From contig CAYUIE010000001.1 of NCBI GenBank assembly GCA_964444665.1, forward strand, positions 62,001 to 126,000: 64,000 bases of DNA, in the 5' to 3' direction. The stretch is from CAYZTY01 sp964444665. GTDB lineage: Bacteria > Planctomycetota > Phycisphaerae > Sedimentisphaerales > CAYZTY01. Position numbers and translations under genes: made by a program. Shown here one piece after another: positions 27,640-37,173 of this stretch (position 1 is its first letter; each line of letters begins with the position of its first letter). Under the pieces are notes generated by a model. It did no database searches. It was not told the DNA's origin and saw only the letters and a list, made by a program, of their open reading frames with translations.

Positions 27640-28239
27640 ATGATTATTGAGAGTCTTGCCAAATTATCTAAGTCCATACGTATTGCCATAGCGGTTATAG
27701 TAGTTATTCTTCCAGCCGCCGCCTGTTACAGCTGGGTGGTCTTACCTCATACCAGGTATCTGTCCGTGACTGAACAATATGGATCTGTAGCTTTCGACAT
27801 CGCAAACAAGATTCGGATTATCAAGGGCAAGACTGCTCTGAAAAGAAGAAAGCTTGAGGAACTACAGCAGAATCTTGCACAGACCAAGGAGAAGTTCTTT
27901 ACACCGCAGGAGGCACAGAAGTTCTTTCGAGAGATTGAGACTATCTCTAATCAAACTGGTTGTAATATTGTTTCGTGTGAATATGTTTTGAAATCAAGAT
28001 CGGAGAAAAGAGCGGATAAGCAAAACTCTGCCATAACCTCAAACAATGCCATTGTCGCGTTTGTCGCGAGCTATGAAAACGTTATATCTTTTCTGGCAAA
28101 AATGCTCGACCACCCGCAGAAAGTCTCGATTGATTCGTTGGAAATAACAATGATGAATTATGATTCAAAGGCTCTGCAATGTGAGGCAACCTTTACAATT
28201 TTTGTACTTAATGATAAGGAGATTTTTTCAAATGAATAA
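27640..28239 (+). CDS. PilO/GspM-like inner-membrane assembly protein
   Basis: 199 residues. One N-terminal membrane helix (IRIAIAVIVVILPAAACYSWVVL) is followed by a coiled-coil stretch (KRRKLEELQQNLAQTKEKFFT), then a ferredoxin-like periplasmic domain (FFREIETISNQTGCNIVSCE, VSIDSLEITM). This layout is that of PilO or GspM. It lies three bases after the PilM-PilN gene, and its end overlaps the start of the secretin gene by 8 bases. It should pair with the PilN part to make the periplasmic alignment complex. Confidence 0.8.
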   Translation: MIIESLAKLSKSIRIAIAVIVVILPAAACYSWVVLPHTRYLSVTEQYGSVAFDIANKIRIIKGKTALKRRKLEELQQNLAQTKEKFFTPQEAQKFFREIETISNQTGCNIVSCEYVLKSRSEKRADKQNSAITSNNAIVAFVASYENVISFLAKMLDHPQKVSIDSLEITMMNYDSKALQCEATFTIFVLNDKEIFSNE

Positions 28240-29410
28240 TTCAAAATACATCAAAGTACTGCTTGTCTGTGCGGTTATGATGGTTTTTGTCTGGCAAGCC
28301 TGGGCTCAGATTGAACCTCAGGAGGATGAGGAGAAGGCAAATCAGGATGTCGGTCGGTTTGACCCCTTTGAGCGGCTGTCAGTGCAACAAAAGGTATCTG
28401 GAACGCAGAAAGTCGTTCAACAGGGTGGTTCAGTAATTACTGTACCTGAGCTGTATGCGAAGTCCGTGTTGATTAAGTTTCTTGATGCCAAGAATCTAAA
28501 AGTGGCTCTGGCGAATATGACAACCGAATATGGAGTCATCACCGCCGATAGAAGAAGTAACTCTCTTATCATCTGCGATACTGAAGAGAATCTGGAAAGA
28601 ATTTTGGACGAGATAAAAAAAGCTGACAAAACTCCGCAGCAGATTATGGTTGAGGTAGTTATTCTCGATGTCAAGCTTGATGATGATACAAAATTAGGAA
28701 TCCATTGGGATGTGCTCCTCGATGACAGATATAACGCAGTATACGGTCAATATGTCAACAGCTCGTGGCCGGTAGGTGACGTATTAAGCACAGCAGCATT
28801 TCAGATTGTAACTGGCAATATCACTAATCTTGTCTATGCAATACAAGAAAAAAGAGATGTTGAAATCCTTGCCAGTCCAAGAGTTATGGTAGTAAGCGGC
28901 AAGTCATCCTCTATTGAAGCGATTGAGGAAATTCCGTATTTAGAGTCAAGCCAAAGCTCTGAAAGTCAAACCGTCCTTACATATACGGAGTTTAAAGACG
29001 TTGGTATAAAGTTGAAAGTAACCGCTACCTTGACAGATGACAATGATGTTGTTCTTGAGGTTAGTACCGAGCAGAATGTGCAAACGGGTACAAGTGGTAA
29101 TGTGCCTGTGGTCGACACGAGAAAAGCCAATACTTCACTTCTATTAAGTGATGGCCAAATAGTCGTTATGGCAGGATTAAGACGTGAGGAAAAAACTTTA
29201 GATGTGGAACAGATTCCAATCCTTGGTGATTTACCGCTTATCGGTGGGCTGTTCAGGGGCACTAATTCGATTGTCAAGCATTCCGAATTAGTTGTGTTTA
29301 TATCACCTCATATTTACAAAGGTGAGTCCATCAGCAGGCAGGAATTAGAAAAGTTTAACCGTCTTAAGAATAGACCTCTTTTGAAATTGCCTGACAATAA
29401 AAGAAAGTAA
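28232..29410 (+). CDS. Secretin (GspD/PilQ-type outer-membrane pore), short
   Basis: 392 residues from the ATG at 28232, which has an AAGGAG site 10 bases upstream; an earlier in-frame start at 28160 overlaps pilO fully and lacks a site. A signal peptide ends near AWAQIEP. One N-type domain (about 85-140: VLIKFLDAKNLKVALANM) precedes the secretin core, with VEVVILDVKL, VEILASPRVMVVSGKSSSIE, TRKANTSLLLSDGQIVVMAGL and IPILGDLPLIGGLF, all diagnostic. At 392 residues it is much shorter than GspD (about 650), keeping one N domain only. It would form the exit channel. It ends the operon. Confidence 0.9.
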   Translation: MNNSKYIKVLLVCAVMMVFVWQAWAQIEPQEDEEKANQDVGRFDPFERLSVQQKVSGTQKVVQQGGSVITVPELYAKSVLIKFLDAKNLKVALANMTTEYGVITADRRSNSLIICDTEENLERILDEIKKADKTPQQIMVEVVILDVKLDDDTKLGIHWDVLLDDRYNAVYGQYVNSSWPVGDVLSTAAFQIVTGNITNLVYAIQEKRDVEILASPRVMVVSGKSSSIEAIEEIPYLESSQSSESQTVLTYTEFKDVGIKLKVTATLTDDNDVVLEVSTEQNVQTGTSGNVPVVDTRKANTSLLLSDGQIVVMAGLRREEKTLDVEQIPILGDLPLIGGLFRGTNSIVKHSELVVFISPHIYKGESISRQELEKFNRLKNRPLLKLPDNKRK

Positions 29411-29443
29411 TTGCCGCTGCAATCTGCTTTTAGTGTTGTGGTC

Positions 29444-29635
29444 TTAGTCAGGGGAAGGGCGCTGGGGGTCTAATTTAACCCACGGCGGCCAGCTATGTTT
29501 TCCTTCACCGCATTCGGGGCAGGTCCAGTGCTTCGGTAAATCCTGAAAATCGATTCCTGCTTTGGTTCCTTTGTCAGGCCTACCTATGGCAGGGTCGTAA
29601 ATGTATCCACATCTCGGGCATTTATACTTTTGCAT
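29444..29635 (-). CDS. Rubredoxin
   Basis: 63 residues. The iron is held by Cys6, Cys9, Cys39 and Cys42 in KCPRCG and TCPECG, with the exact spacing of type I rubredoxins, and the GYIYDP and FQDLP phrases are also present. The C-terminal ~16 residues (SWPPWVKLDPQRPSPD) extend beyond the usual end. Rubredoxins are small cytoplasmic electron carriers, and in anaerobes they often serve oxygen and superoxide defence. No partner gene such as rubrerythrin is adjacent. The gene faces the filament operon tail to tail. Confidence 0.93.
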   Translation of the reverse strand: MQKYKCPRCGYIYDPAIGRPDKGTKAGIDFQDLPKHWTCPECGEGKHSWPPWVKLDPQRPSPD

Positions 29636-30802
29636 CTGTAGTCTCTTTCAGTGAAAAATATCCCAGCATGTCAACTTGTGTCATTTCTAAAAAGAAACTA
29701 ATCTTATTTTTTAAAACGGCATCAGATAACGCTCGGTTTCTTAGAGCGTATTTTAGGGTATTTTGGCAATGATAGGTTGAGATGTCAATAACTTTAATTT
29801 GAGTTTTTTTGTCTTTTTTTATTGTCCGGCTGACTATGGAGGTCTTCCATATCTTGTTGGATATTTGGCCGATACGGACAGAACGTTTAAACGATATCAG
29901 CTATTTTGGTGGACCGGGCCAAGTGGTCTTAGTGATTTTATGGGGGATTATCCGACAGTATCTGATTAATTGGACAGCGCATAATATAAAGCCAGATTCT
30001 AAACTCACAGAATCTGGCTTCGGAGGAGGGTGATGAAAAGGCTGAATTATTATAGCTTCACAGTCTACATATCACCGCCAAGCACTATCAGCCCTCCATC
30101 CCTATATATCGAAAAAAAACACCTTTTTCTTTAGAAGACATCTCCCAGTACATAAAAGTATTACTCTTTCTTTTGCAAAAGTCAAGTTTAAGATGATAAA
30201 ATCTAATAAGTCAAGTTAAAATTTAAATAGTGTCCTGTGAGAATTGAACGGGTGAAGCAGTTAGTCAATCATTTCGTAAAGGCACGGATAAGTGTTTTTT
30301 ACAATACCAGCCTTAAATAGTGATGTTTCTGTGCCTTACATCAGATTTGCACGAGTTTTGTTCCGATAATAAAATTTTTAAAGAGCCTTTTATTAATATC
30401 ATCCAGTTCTTCAAGCACTTCCGAGACAAGGAGTTATCCTTCATTCCAGAGAGACTAAATTACGTAAAATAGTCTAAATTTTACATTGAAAAAAGAGAAT
30501 TTCACCAACTTCCTATAATCAATTATCCTGTGATTGTTTTTTTACGCTTGATATGGTTGGCTTGTTCAAATATCTTAACAAAAAAGTTGTTATATTAAAG
30601 TGTTTCAGTCAGTAGTTGGCCAAAAAGTTTGCCGGCTGGAATTAGTCAGGGATAATTAAGTTTCCAGTGGCAATATGCCTGGCTTTATAGGACTTAAGGT
30701 GCTTGGTTGGTTTTTAGGAGTAATTTCCTTGTTTAAAAGTCGGAATTCCGAACAATTTTCACAAAAACACCGTATCCGACATTATAAATCCTTAGAAGTG
30801 GT
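29636..30802. other. Long AT-rich intergenic region (1.17 kb)
   Basis: No convincing gene. A frame at 29823-29969 reads CPADYGGLPYLVGYLADTDR and more, ending FMGDYPTVSD; it has a protein-like composition but no credible start, so it may be a gene remnant. A perfect 11-bp stem with an 8-base loop lies at 29990-30019. The rest is AT-rich with many T-tracts. The region separates the filament operon and rubredoxin from the HtrA gene. Confidence 0.5.
29990..30019. repeat. Perfect inverted repeat, 11-bp stem, 8-base loop
   Basis: AGCCAGATTCT and AGAATCTGGCT flank the loop AAACTCAC. There is no T-run on either side, so a simple intrinsic terminator is not supported. It may be a protein-binding site or an RNA hairpin. 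Confidence 0.6.
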
Positions 30803-32236
30803 ATGATGTTTACGGATAGTAAAATGAAATCCTCAAAAAATATTTTTTGTTTACCGTTATTATTTTTTCTGTGCTCGGCTCTGATTGCTGATAACTCGAC
30901 GTACAGTGGGCCTGAGGGGCTTTCTCTGGCGTTTCGCCAGGCCGTTAAGAAGGTAAGGCCGGCCGTTGTTTATATAGAAGTAGTCAGGAGGGGTGAGGGG
31001 AATTTGTTCGGCCAGAAGGCCACAGGAAGTGGAAGCGGCGTGATTATTGATGCAAAGGCGGGCTATGTCCTGACGGCAAATCATGTTGTGGAGGGTACGA
31101 CACAGGTTAAGGTCCGTCTTTTTGACGGCAGAACATTTTTAGGGAGTGATATCCGCGGTGATGCACAAACTGATGTTGCTATAGTGAAAATTGAGGCGAA
31201 AAATCTTCCCGACGCTGAGTTCGGAGATTCCGACTGGCTTGAAGTTGGTGACTGGGTACTGGCTATCGGCTCGCCGTTTGGCCCGCGATTAGAGAATTCC
31301 GTCTCTGCGGGTATTGTTAGTGGAAAAGGCCGGAGGACCGGTATACTGGGCAGCTTGGGGCTTGAAGACTACATCCAGACCGACGCGGTCATTAACAGGG
31401 GCAACAGCGGCGGACCGCTTGTGAATATCAAAGGCGAAATTGTAGGTATTAATTCAAGCATAATCTCATCGACAGGTATGTACGCCGGTCTGGGTTTTGC
31501 CGTGCCGAGTAATCTGGCTAATTCGGTCGTCGAGGACCTTATTAAAGAAGGCAAGGTAGTGAGGGGCTGGCTTGGCATTACTATGGTTTCAATGAAAGAT
31601 GCTAAGAGTGATGAGAGGCTCAAAAAGGAATGGTCGAATTTACACTCGGAAACGCAGATGCCGGACAAAGGTGCATATATCCTTAAGATTCATCCGGACA
31701 GCCCCGCTGAAAAGGGCGGCTTAAGGAAAGGTGATATTGTTCAGGGCATAGGAGACACGCCGATTGCTGATTCTGGTGAACTTATAAAGGTCATAAGTTC
31801 AAGAAGTCCCGGTGAAGTTGTAGGTTGTCATATCTGGCGTGATGGCAGTAAGAAAACTATTAAGGTAGAGTTGGGCAAAAGGCCGGAGATAATAGCCCCT
31901 GAAAAATTGGGAATAGCCAAAGAGCCCGGCCGGATGGAGACAGGATATAACAAACTGGGTCTTATTGCGGCTGATTTTACCGGATTAATCGCTGAGCGAA
32001 TGGGGCTTTCCGAATTGAAGGCGGTCATCGTAGAAGCAGTTCATCCCGACTCACTCGCTTATGCATTCGGCATTAAGCCGGGCGAGATAATAACGAATGT
32101 TAATGGTAAAAGGGTGAAGCAAACCGCTGACTTAGAAAAACTTCTCAAGAAGGGGGACTTGAATAAAGGCATAAGATTTACTGTACTCAATGCGTTCGGC
32201 GAGCGCGAAGTAATAGTCAAATCAGGGGCTGATTAA
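30803..32236 (+). CDS. HtrA/DegP-type periplasmic serine protease with two PDZ domains
   Basis: 477 residues. A signal peptide lies near the N-terminus (KNIFCLPLLFFLCSALIADN). The chymotrypsin-like domain has the full triad: His94 in LTANHVV, Asp124 in TDVAIVKI and Ser202 in GNSGGPL. Two PDZ domains follow (about 255-360 and 375-470), with the peptide-binding phrase RKGDIVQGIGDTPIADSGEL in the first. DegP proteases degrade or refold misfolded exported proteins. It may look after the many secreted enzymes made by this organism. The start is uncertain: ATGs also occur at 30806 and 30824. Confidence 0.93.
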   Translation: MMFTDSKMKSSKNIFCLPLLFFLCSALIADNSTYSGPEGLSLAFRQAVKKVRPAVVYIEVVRRGEGNLFGQKATGSGSGVIIDAKAGYVLTANHVVEGTTQVKVRLFDGRTFLGSDIRGDAQTDVAIVKIEAKNLPDAEFGDSDWLEVGDWVLAIGSPFGPRLENSVSAGIVSGKGRRTGILGSLGLEDYIQTDAVINRGNSGGPLVNIKGEIVGINSSIISSTGMYAGLGFAVPSNLANSVVEDLIKEGKVVRGWLGITMVSMKDAKSDERLKKEWSNLHSETQMPDKGAYILKIHPDSPAEKGGLRKGDIVQGIGDTPIADSGELIKVISSRSPGEVVGCHIWRDGSKKTIKVELGKRPEIIAPEKLGIAKEPGRMETGYNKLGLIAADFTGLIAERMGLSELKAVIVEAVHPDSLAYAFGIKPGEIITNVNGKRVKQTADLEKLLKKGDLNKGIRFTVLNAFGEREVIVKSGAD

Positions 32237-32402
32237 CCATATAACCTGCAGGAAACCGAGGGCTAAATACATGTGTTCTTGTACATCAGAGGCACGAGCA
32301 TACAACTGATAATATCACTAATTATGCAAAATGTGCTCCTGCACAAAAAGTAGGCCGATTTTGTGACTTATTGTGCAAAGCCACTCGACGGTTATCCTGG
32401 CC

Positions 32403-35400
32403 CTACTCTTTAGAGTCGCCGGGCAGATTAGCAAGGTTCTGTAAAAGCTTGAATCTTTGTGCGACGTCCTTTTTTGCCAGGGCCATAAGCTCCGGAGCAA
32501 GCTGCGGTTTTGTCTGTTTCAATGCACGATAGCGATTTTCGCTGTAAGCATATTGCTCGAAGTCAAAATCCGGTGCCTTCGAATCGAGCTGCAGCGGATT
32601 CTTGCCTTGTAATTTCAGTTCGGGATTATATCTGCACAAAGGCCAGTAGCCTGAGGCGACGGCCTGTTTTTGATGTTTGTATCCGTCGATGAGGTTATAA
32701 CCGTGAGCAATGCAGTGTGAATAGGCGATAATCAGCGATGGACCGTTGTACTTTTCGGCCTCGATGAAGGCCTTGACGGTCTGTGTGGGATTTGCCCCGA
32801 TTGCCACACGAGCGACATAGATATTTCCGTAAGTCATTGCCAGCATTGCGAGGTCTTTTTTAGGCATAGGTTTGCCGCCGGCTGCAAATTTTGCAATTGC
32901 CGCTCGCGGGGTTGATTTCGACATCTGTCCGCCGGTATTCGAATATACCTCGGTGTCGAGTACGAGGACGTTCACATTGGCCCCGATGGCCAGGACATGG
33001 TCGAGCCCCCCGTAACCGATATCATAAGCCCAGCCGTCACCTCCAAGTGCCCAGACCGACTTATGAACAAGATAGTCGGCAATTGTAGAAAGCTCTTTGC
33101 AAACGACACAGCCGCTTTTTTCACATTGCTTTTTAAGCTCTTCGATTTTTTCCCGTTGTTTTTCGACAGCGGCCTGCTCGGCTTCCTCGGCAAGCGTTCT
33201 GGTCTTAATTTCGCCTGCCAGCTCGGAATTGATACAGCCTTCGGCGAGTGCTTTTTCCAGTAATTCCAGAGCGCGTTTTTTAAACTCGTTAACAGCCAGA
33301 CGCATCCCCATAGCGAACTCAGCGTTGTCTTCAAAAAGGCTGTTGCTCCAGGAAGGTCCTTTGCCGTCAGGTCTTTTAGCATAAGGGGTTGTGGGCAGGT
33401 TTCCGCCGTATATTGATGAGCAGCCGGTTGCGTTTCCAATCAGGGCCCTGTCGCCGAAAAGCTGGCTCAGCAATTTTACGTAAGGTGTCTCGCCGCAGCC
33501 GGCACACGCGCCCGAGTACTCGAACAATGGCTGAATAAACTGACTGCCCTTTACAGTGGCGGGATTGAAAAGTTTCGCATCGGTGTTTGGTATCGAGAGG
33601 AAATATTCATAGTTTTCGTTTTCCTGCCGGCGGAGTGGCTCCTGCGGAACCATATTAATAGCTTTTCGGCCTGTAGGCTGCTTGTCGGCATCTTTCTCGG
33701 CAGCAGGGCAGGCCTTTACACAGGCCCCGCAGCCGGTACAATCCTCCGGGGAGACCTGGAGGGTGAATTTCATACCTGCCAAGTCTTTGCCCTTAGCCTG
33801 TGTGCTTTTGAAAGTTGCCGGGGCATCTTTGAGGTACTTTTCGTCGTAGGCCTTCATTCTTATTACACCGTGCGGGCACAGCAGGGAGCACTGACCGCAT
33901 TGAATACAGATATCAGGTTCCCAGGCGGGGATATTTACGGCAATGTTCCGTTTTTCATATTGCGTTGTTGCGGTTGGGAATTTGCCGTCGACGGGCATCT
34001 TGCTTACCGGCACATTGTCTCCCCGGCCGGCCATCATCTCGGCGGTTACATCTTTGACAAATTCGGGCGCCGTATCGGGAATCCACTGCCGCATCTTAAT
34101 TGTACTTGTTGCTTTGTCCGGGACCTTAACTTCATAGACTTTATCGAGGGCCGCATCGACGGCAGTGTTGTTCATATCCACGACCTTCTGGCCTTTCTTG
34201 CCGTAGGTTTTCTGAATGGCATCTTTAATGGCTTTGATTGCCGTCTCAAGGGGAATGATGTTGCTGATTTTGAAGAAGGCCGTTTGCATAATTACGTTTA
34301 TTCGCGCCCCTAAACCAAGCTCCTGAGCGAGCGATATAGCGTCAATTACATAGAATTTCAGCTTCTTATCAATAATCTGCTTTTGTACATCCTGCGGCAA
34401 GCTTTGCCATACTTCGTCTTTATTGTGCATGCTGGTCAGCAGGAATGTAGCGTCTTCTTTGGCCGCCGAGAGCATGTCATATTTTTCAAGAAAGATGGGA
34501 TTATGGCAGGCTACAAAATCGGCCTTGGCTACGAGGTACGGACTGCGAATAAGCTTTTTGCCGAAGCGCAGGTGTGATACGGTAATGGCACCCGCTTTCT
34601 TGGAATCATATACGAAATATGCCTGGACGTAGTTGTCGGTCAGCTCACCGATAATCTTGATTGAGTTTCTGTTTGCGCCGACTGTACCGTCCGAACCGAG
34701 CCCGTAGAACATAGCGCAGTAAACATCCTCGCCCGTGGTATGAAACGACCGGTCGACTTCGAGACTGGTGTTTGTTACATCGTCGGTGATGCCGACGGTG
34801 AAGCCGTTTTTCGGCTTGGCTGCGTCGAGATTGTCGAACACGGCTTTTACCATAGCGGGTGTAAATTCCTTCGAGCCTAATCCGTACCGACCTCCGACGA
34901 CCAGCGGGTACTCTTTTAGAGTTGTTGTTTTATCTGCCATTGCCTGGCCGATGGCGGTTCGTACGTCAAGGTATAAGGGTTCGCCGATTGAGCCGGGTTC
35001 CTTGGTGCGGTCGAGAACGGCGATTTTCTTTACAGTCGCAGGTAGTGCATCGACGAAATGCTTAATGCTGAAAGGCCTGTAAAGACGGACTTTTACGAGT
35101 CCGACCTTCTCGCCTTTGGCGGCCAGATATTCGACCGTCTCGTGCGCGGTATCCGCGCCGGAGCCCATCATAACTATTGCTTTCTCGGCGTCCGGGGCGC
35201 CGACGTAATCGAACAGATGATAGCTTCGGCCGACGATTTTCTCGAATTTGCTCATCGTGTCCTGAACGATTTGGGGCGTTGCGAGATAAAACTTATTGAC
35301 TGTCTCTCGGCCCTGGAAAAACACGTCCGGATTCTGCGCAGTGCCGCTAATCATAGGCCTGTCGGGACTTAGAGCGCGATTTCTGTGGGCGGCGATTAGT

Positions 35401-35993
35401 TCCTGGTCAATCATAGCCCGCATGTCATCGTACGTGAGCTCTTCGACTTTTTGGACTTCGTGGCTTGTTCTGAAGCCGTCAAAAAAGTGCAGAAACGGCA
35501 CACGGGAGGCGAGAGTTGCCTGTTGGGCGATGAGTGCAAAGTCCATTACTTCCTGAATATTGTTTGAAGAAATCATAGCGAAACCGGTCTGCCGGCAGGC
35601 CATTACGTCGGAATGGTCGCCGAAAATCGAAAGGGCCTGGCAGGCAAGTGAACGAGCTGAGACGTGAAAAGCTGTCGGTGTCAGCTCTCCGGCAATCTTG
35701 TACATATTTGGAATCATCAGTAAAAGTCCCTGGGAGGCCGTGAAGGTGGTTGTAAGGGCGCCTGCCGCAAGGGCGCCGTGAACCGCGCCGCTTGCGCCGC
35801 CTTCAGACTGCATCTCGGTTACAGACGGGATCGTGCCCCAGATGTTCGGTTGTCCTTTCGCAGATTTAGCGTCGGCGATTTCTCCCATAGATGAACTGGG
35901 TGTAATCGGGTATATGGCAATAACTTCGTTGGTTGCGTGGGCCACATGCGTCACGGCTGTATTGCCGTCAATCGTTACCATTTTCCGTTCCAT
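32403..35993 (-). CDS. nifJ: Pyruvate:ferredoxin (flavodoxin) oxidoreductase, single chain
   Basis: 1196 residues, the usual length of the homodimeric enzyme. It starts at an ATG with GGAGAT upstream. The N-terminal pyruvate-binding domain begins IDGNTAVTHVAHATNEV, with YPITPSSSMGE. Two ferredoxin-type clusters are at CIQCGQCSLLCP and CTGCGACVKACP. The thiamine diphosphate domain has CAGCGETPY, NATGCSSIYGGN and GGDGWAYDIGYGGLDH. It converts pyruvate and CoA to acetyl-CoA, CO2 and reduced ferredoxin, which supports an anaerobic life style. It stands alone, opposite to its neighbours. Confidence 0.97.
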   Translation of the reverse strand: MERKMVTIDGNTAVTHVAHATNEVIAIYPITPSSSMGEIADAKSAKGQPNIWGTIPSVTEMQSEGGASGAVHGALAAGALTTTFTASQGLLLMIPNMYKIAGELTPTAFHVSARSLACQALSIFGDHSDVMACRQTGFAMISSNNIQEVMDFALIAQQATLASRVPFLHFFDGFRTSHEVQKVEELTYDDMRAMIDQELIAAHRNRALSPDRPMISGTAQNPDVFFQGRETVNKFYLATPQIVQDTMSKFEKIVGRSYHLFDYVGAPDAEKAIVMMGSGADTAHETVEYLAAKGEKVGLVKVRLYRPFSIKHFVDALPATVKKIAVLDRTKEPGSIGEPLYLDVRTAIGQAMADKTTTLKEYPLVVGGRYGLGSKEFTPAMVKAVFDNLDAAKPKNGFTVGITDDVTNTSLEVDRSFHTTGEDVYCAMFYGLGSDGTVGANRNSIKIIGELTDNYVQAYFVYDSKKAGAITVSHLRFGKKLIRSPYLVAKADFVACHNPIFLEKYDMLSAAKEDATFLLTSMHNKDEVWQSLPQDVQKQIIDKKLKFYVIDAISLAQELGLGARINVIMQTAFFKISNIIPLETAIKAIKDAIQKTYGKKGQKVVDMNNTAVDAALDKVYEVKVPDKATSTIKMRQWIPDTAPEFVKDVTAEMMAGRGDNVPVSKMPVDGKFPTATTQYEKRNIAVNIPAWEPDICIQCGQCSLLCPHGVIRMKAYDEKYLKDAPATFKSTQAKGKDLAGMKFTLQVSPEDCTGCGACVKACPAAEKDADKQPTGRKAINMVPQEPLRRQENENYEYFLSIPNTDAKLFNPATVKGSQFIQPLFEYSGACAGCGETPYVKLLSQLFGDRALIGNATGCSSIYGGNLPTTPYAKRPDGKGPSWSNSLFEDNAEFAMGMRLAVNEFKKRALELLEKALAEGCINSELAGEIKTRTLAEEAEQAAVEKQREKIEELKKQCEKSGCVVCKELSTIADYLVHKSVWALGGDGWAYDIGYGGLDHVLAIGANVNVLVLDTEVYSNTGGQMSKSTPRAAIAKFAAGGKPMPKKDLAMLAMTYGNIYVARVAIGANPTQTVKAFIEAEKYNGPSLIIAYSHCIAHGYNLIDGYKHQKQAVASGYWPLCRYNPELKLQGKNPLQLDSKAPDFDFEQYAYSENRYRALKQTKPQLAPELMALAKKDVAQRFKLLQNLANLPGDSKE

Positions 35994-36313
35994 AATATCT
36001 CCAATATTTTAGAAAATCGTTCTCATCAGCCCCAACCTGGATGTACTCAGGCGGGTCAGTATCGAGTAACTGAACGAAAATATCTCTTTATACATTTTTT
36101 TGTCTCTTCAGGCAACGTAAAATTCAGGATTTGCATAAAGAATGCTTCAGCGGGCAGAGGTCTGTTCAAAACGAAATACGCAAAAGCAACAAAACATAAG
36201 ATAAAAGCCATTAAGGCTTGTTATTCCGGTTCTTACGTGCTTACATAGTTGTACACACGTGCCGGTTTGTTTAAAATACTGTTGCGATTGCCAATAATTA
36301 AGGATTTGCGAAA
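35994..36313. other. Divergent intergenic region between nifJ and a membrane protein gene
   Basis: 320 bases with the nifJ ribosome site at its left end (GGAGAT on the minus strand). No gene, clear promoter pair or strong palindrome was recognised. Confidence 0.5.
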
Positions 36314-37000
36314 ATGGTTTCCGATGATTTGAAAGTTACGTCAAGGCGGTTTATCATTGTTGTCCTGTTTACTATTGCCTTTGCGTATATCGAGGCAGCA
36401 GTAGTTGTTTATCTACGGGCGATTTTTCACCCGAATGGCTTTGATTTTCCTCTCGAAATATTCAGCGTCTCGCCAATATGGAGGAAACTTCTCTTAATCG
36501 AGATCGGCAGAGAGGCGGCAACCCTCGTCGTTATTTTTACCGGCTCATCGCTTTCAGGCCGAAATGGACAGCAGCGAGCCGCCTATTTTCTGACAATCTT
36601 TGCCGTCTGGGACCTCTTCTATTATGTTTGGCTCAAAGTGCTTCTTGACTGGCCGGCTTCTATAATGGACTGGGACGTTTTGTTTTTGATACCTGTTACA
36701 TGGGCCTCGCCGGTTCTGGCACCGGTGCTTGTTTCCCTTGCGATGTTGGCTTTTGCAGTTGTGATTTTGTATCTGGACTCTGAGCAGAAGGTGGTCAGAC
36801 TTAGCCGGTTTGAAGAACTGGGCTTTTTCGTGGCCTGCCTGATTATTGTCATATCATTCTGCATTGCCGGACTACATATAACCAAGCCAAACTTTGCATA
36901 TTATTTTTCCTGGCCGATGTTCCTGGCCGGCTTGATTTCGGCAATTATGCTGTTTCTTAGATGCATTCTGCGGCAGATGGGGCCCGACAAGACTGAGTAA
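36314..37000 (+). CDS. Polytopic membrane protein, function unknown
   Basis: 228 residues with six hydrophobic segments, starting with FIIVVLFTIAFAYIEAAVVVYL, which contains a membrane-embedded Glu. Other notable charged residues in membrane regions are in LIEIGREAATLVVIF. A central loop has VWDLFYYVWLKVLLDWPASIMDWD. I do not recognise the family. It has no close partner: nifJ diverges on one side and the xylanase gene lies 173 bases downstream. It could be a small transporter or an integral enzyme, but nothing in the sequence decides this. Confidence 0.6.
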   Translation: MVSDDLKVTSRRFIIVVLFTIAFAYIEAAVVVYLRAIFHPNGFDFPLEIFSVSPIWRKLLLIEIGREAATLVVIFTGSSLSGRNGQQRAAYFLTIFAVWDLFYYVWLKVLLDWPASIMDWDVLFLIPVTWASPVLAPVLVSLAMLAFAVVILYLDSEQKVVRLSRFEELGFFVACLIIVISFCIAGLHITKPNFAYYFSWPMFLAGLISAIMLFLRCILRQMGPDKTE

Positions 37001-37091
37001 GTATAGGTAGCCTGTCAATAGTAGACCGGAATAAGACTCTGCTTTATAGGCATTTAGCTTTTTTCCGTTATTGCTATTATTCGATTTTTCA

Positions 37092-37119
37092 TTGCATCTG
37101 GGCTTAAAAGTAGTATAAT
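37092..37119 (+). promoter_or_regulatory. Sigma-70-like promoter before the GH10 gene
   Basis: TTGCAT at 37092-37097 and a perfect TATAAT at 37114-37119 are 16 bases apart. A 54-base leader with a GGAGGAG ribosome site follows before the GTG start. Confidence 0.55.
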
Positions 37120-37173
37120 GGCTATTGATGGAGAAAGTCTATACTTTGAAAGCTATTGTACGGAGGAGATAAA

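Noticed and set aside
29809..30033. A 74-codon plus-strand frame in the long gap
   Set aside because: No ribosome site, and it runs through the perfect palindrome. The overlapping frame at 29823 looks more protein-like.
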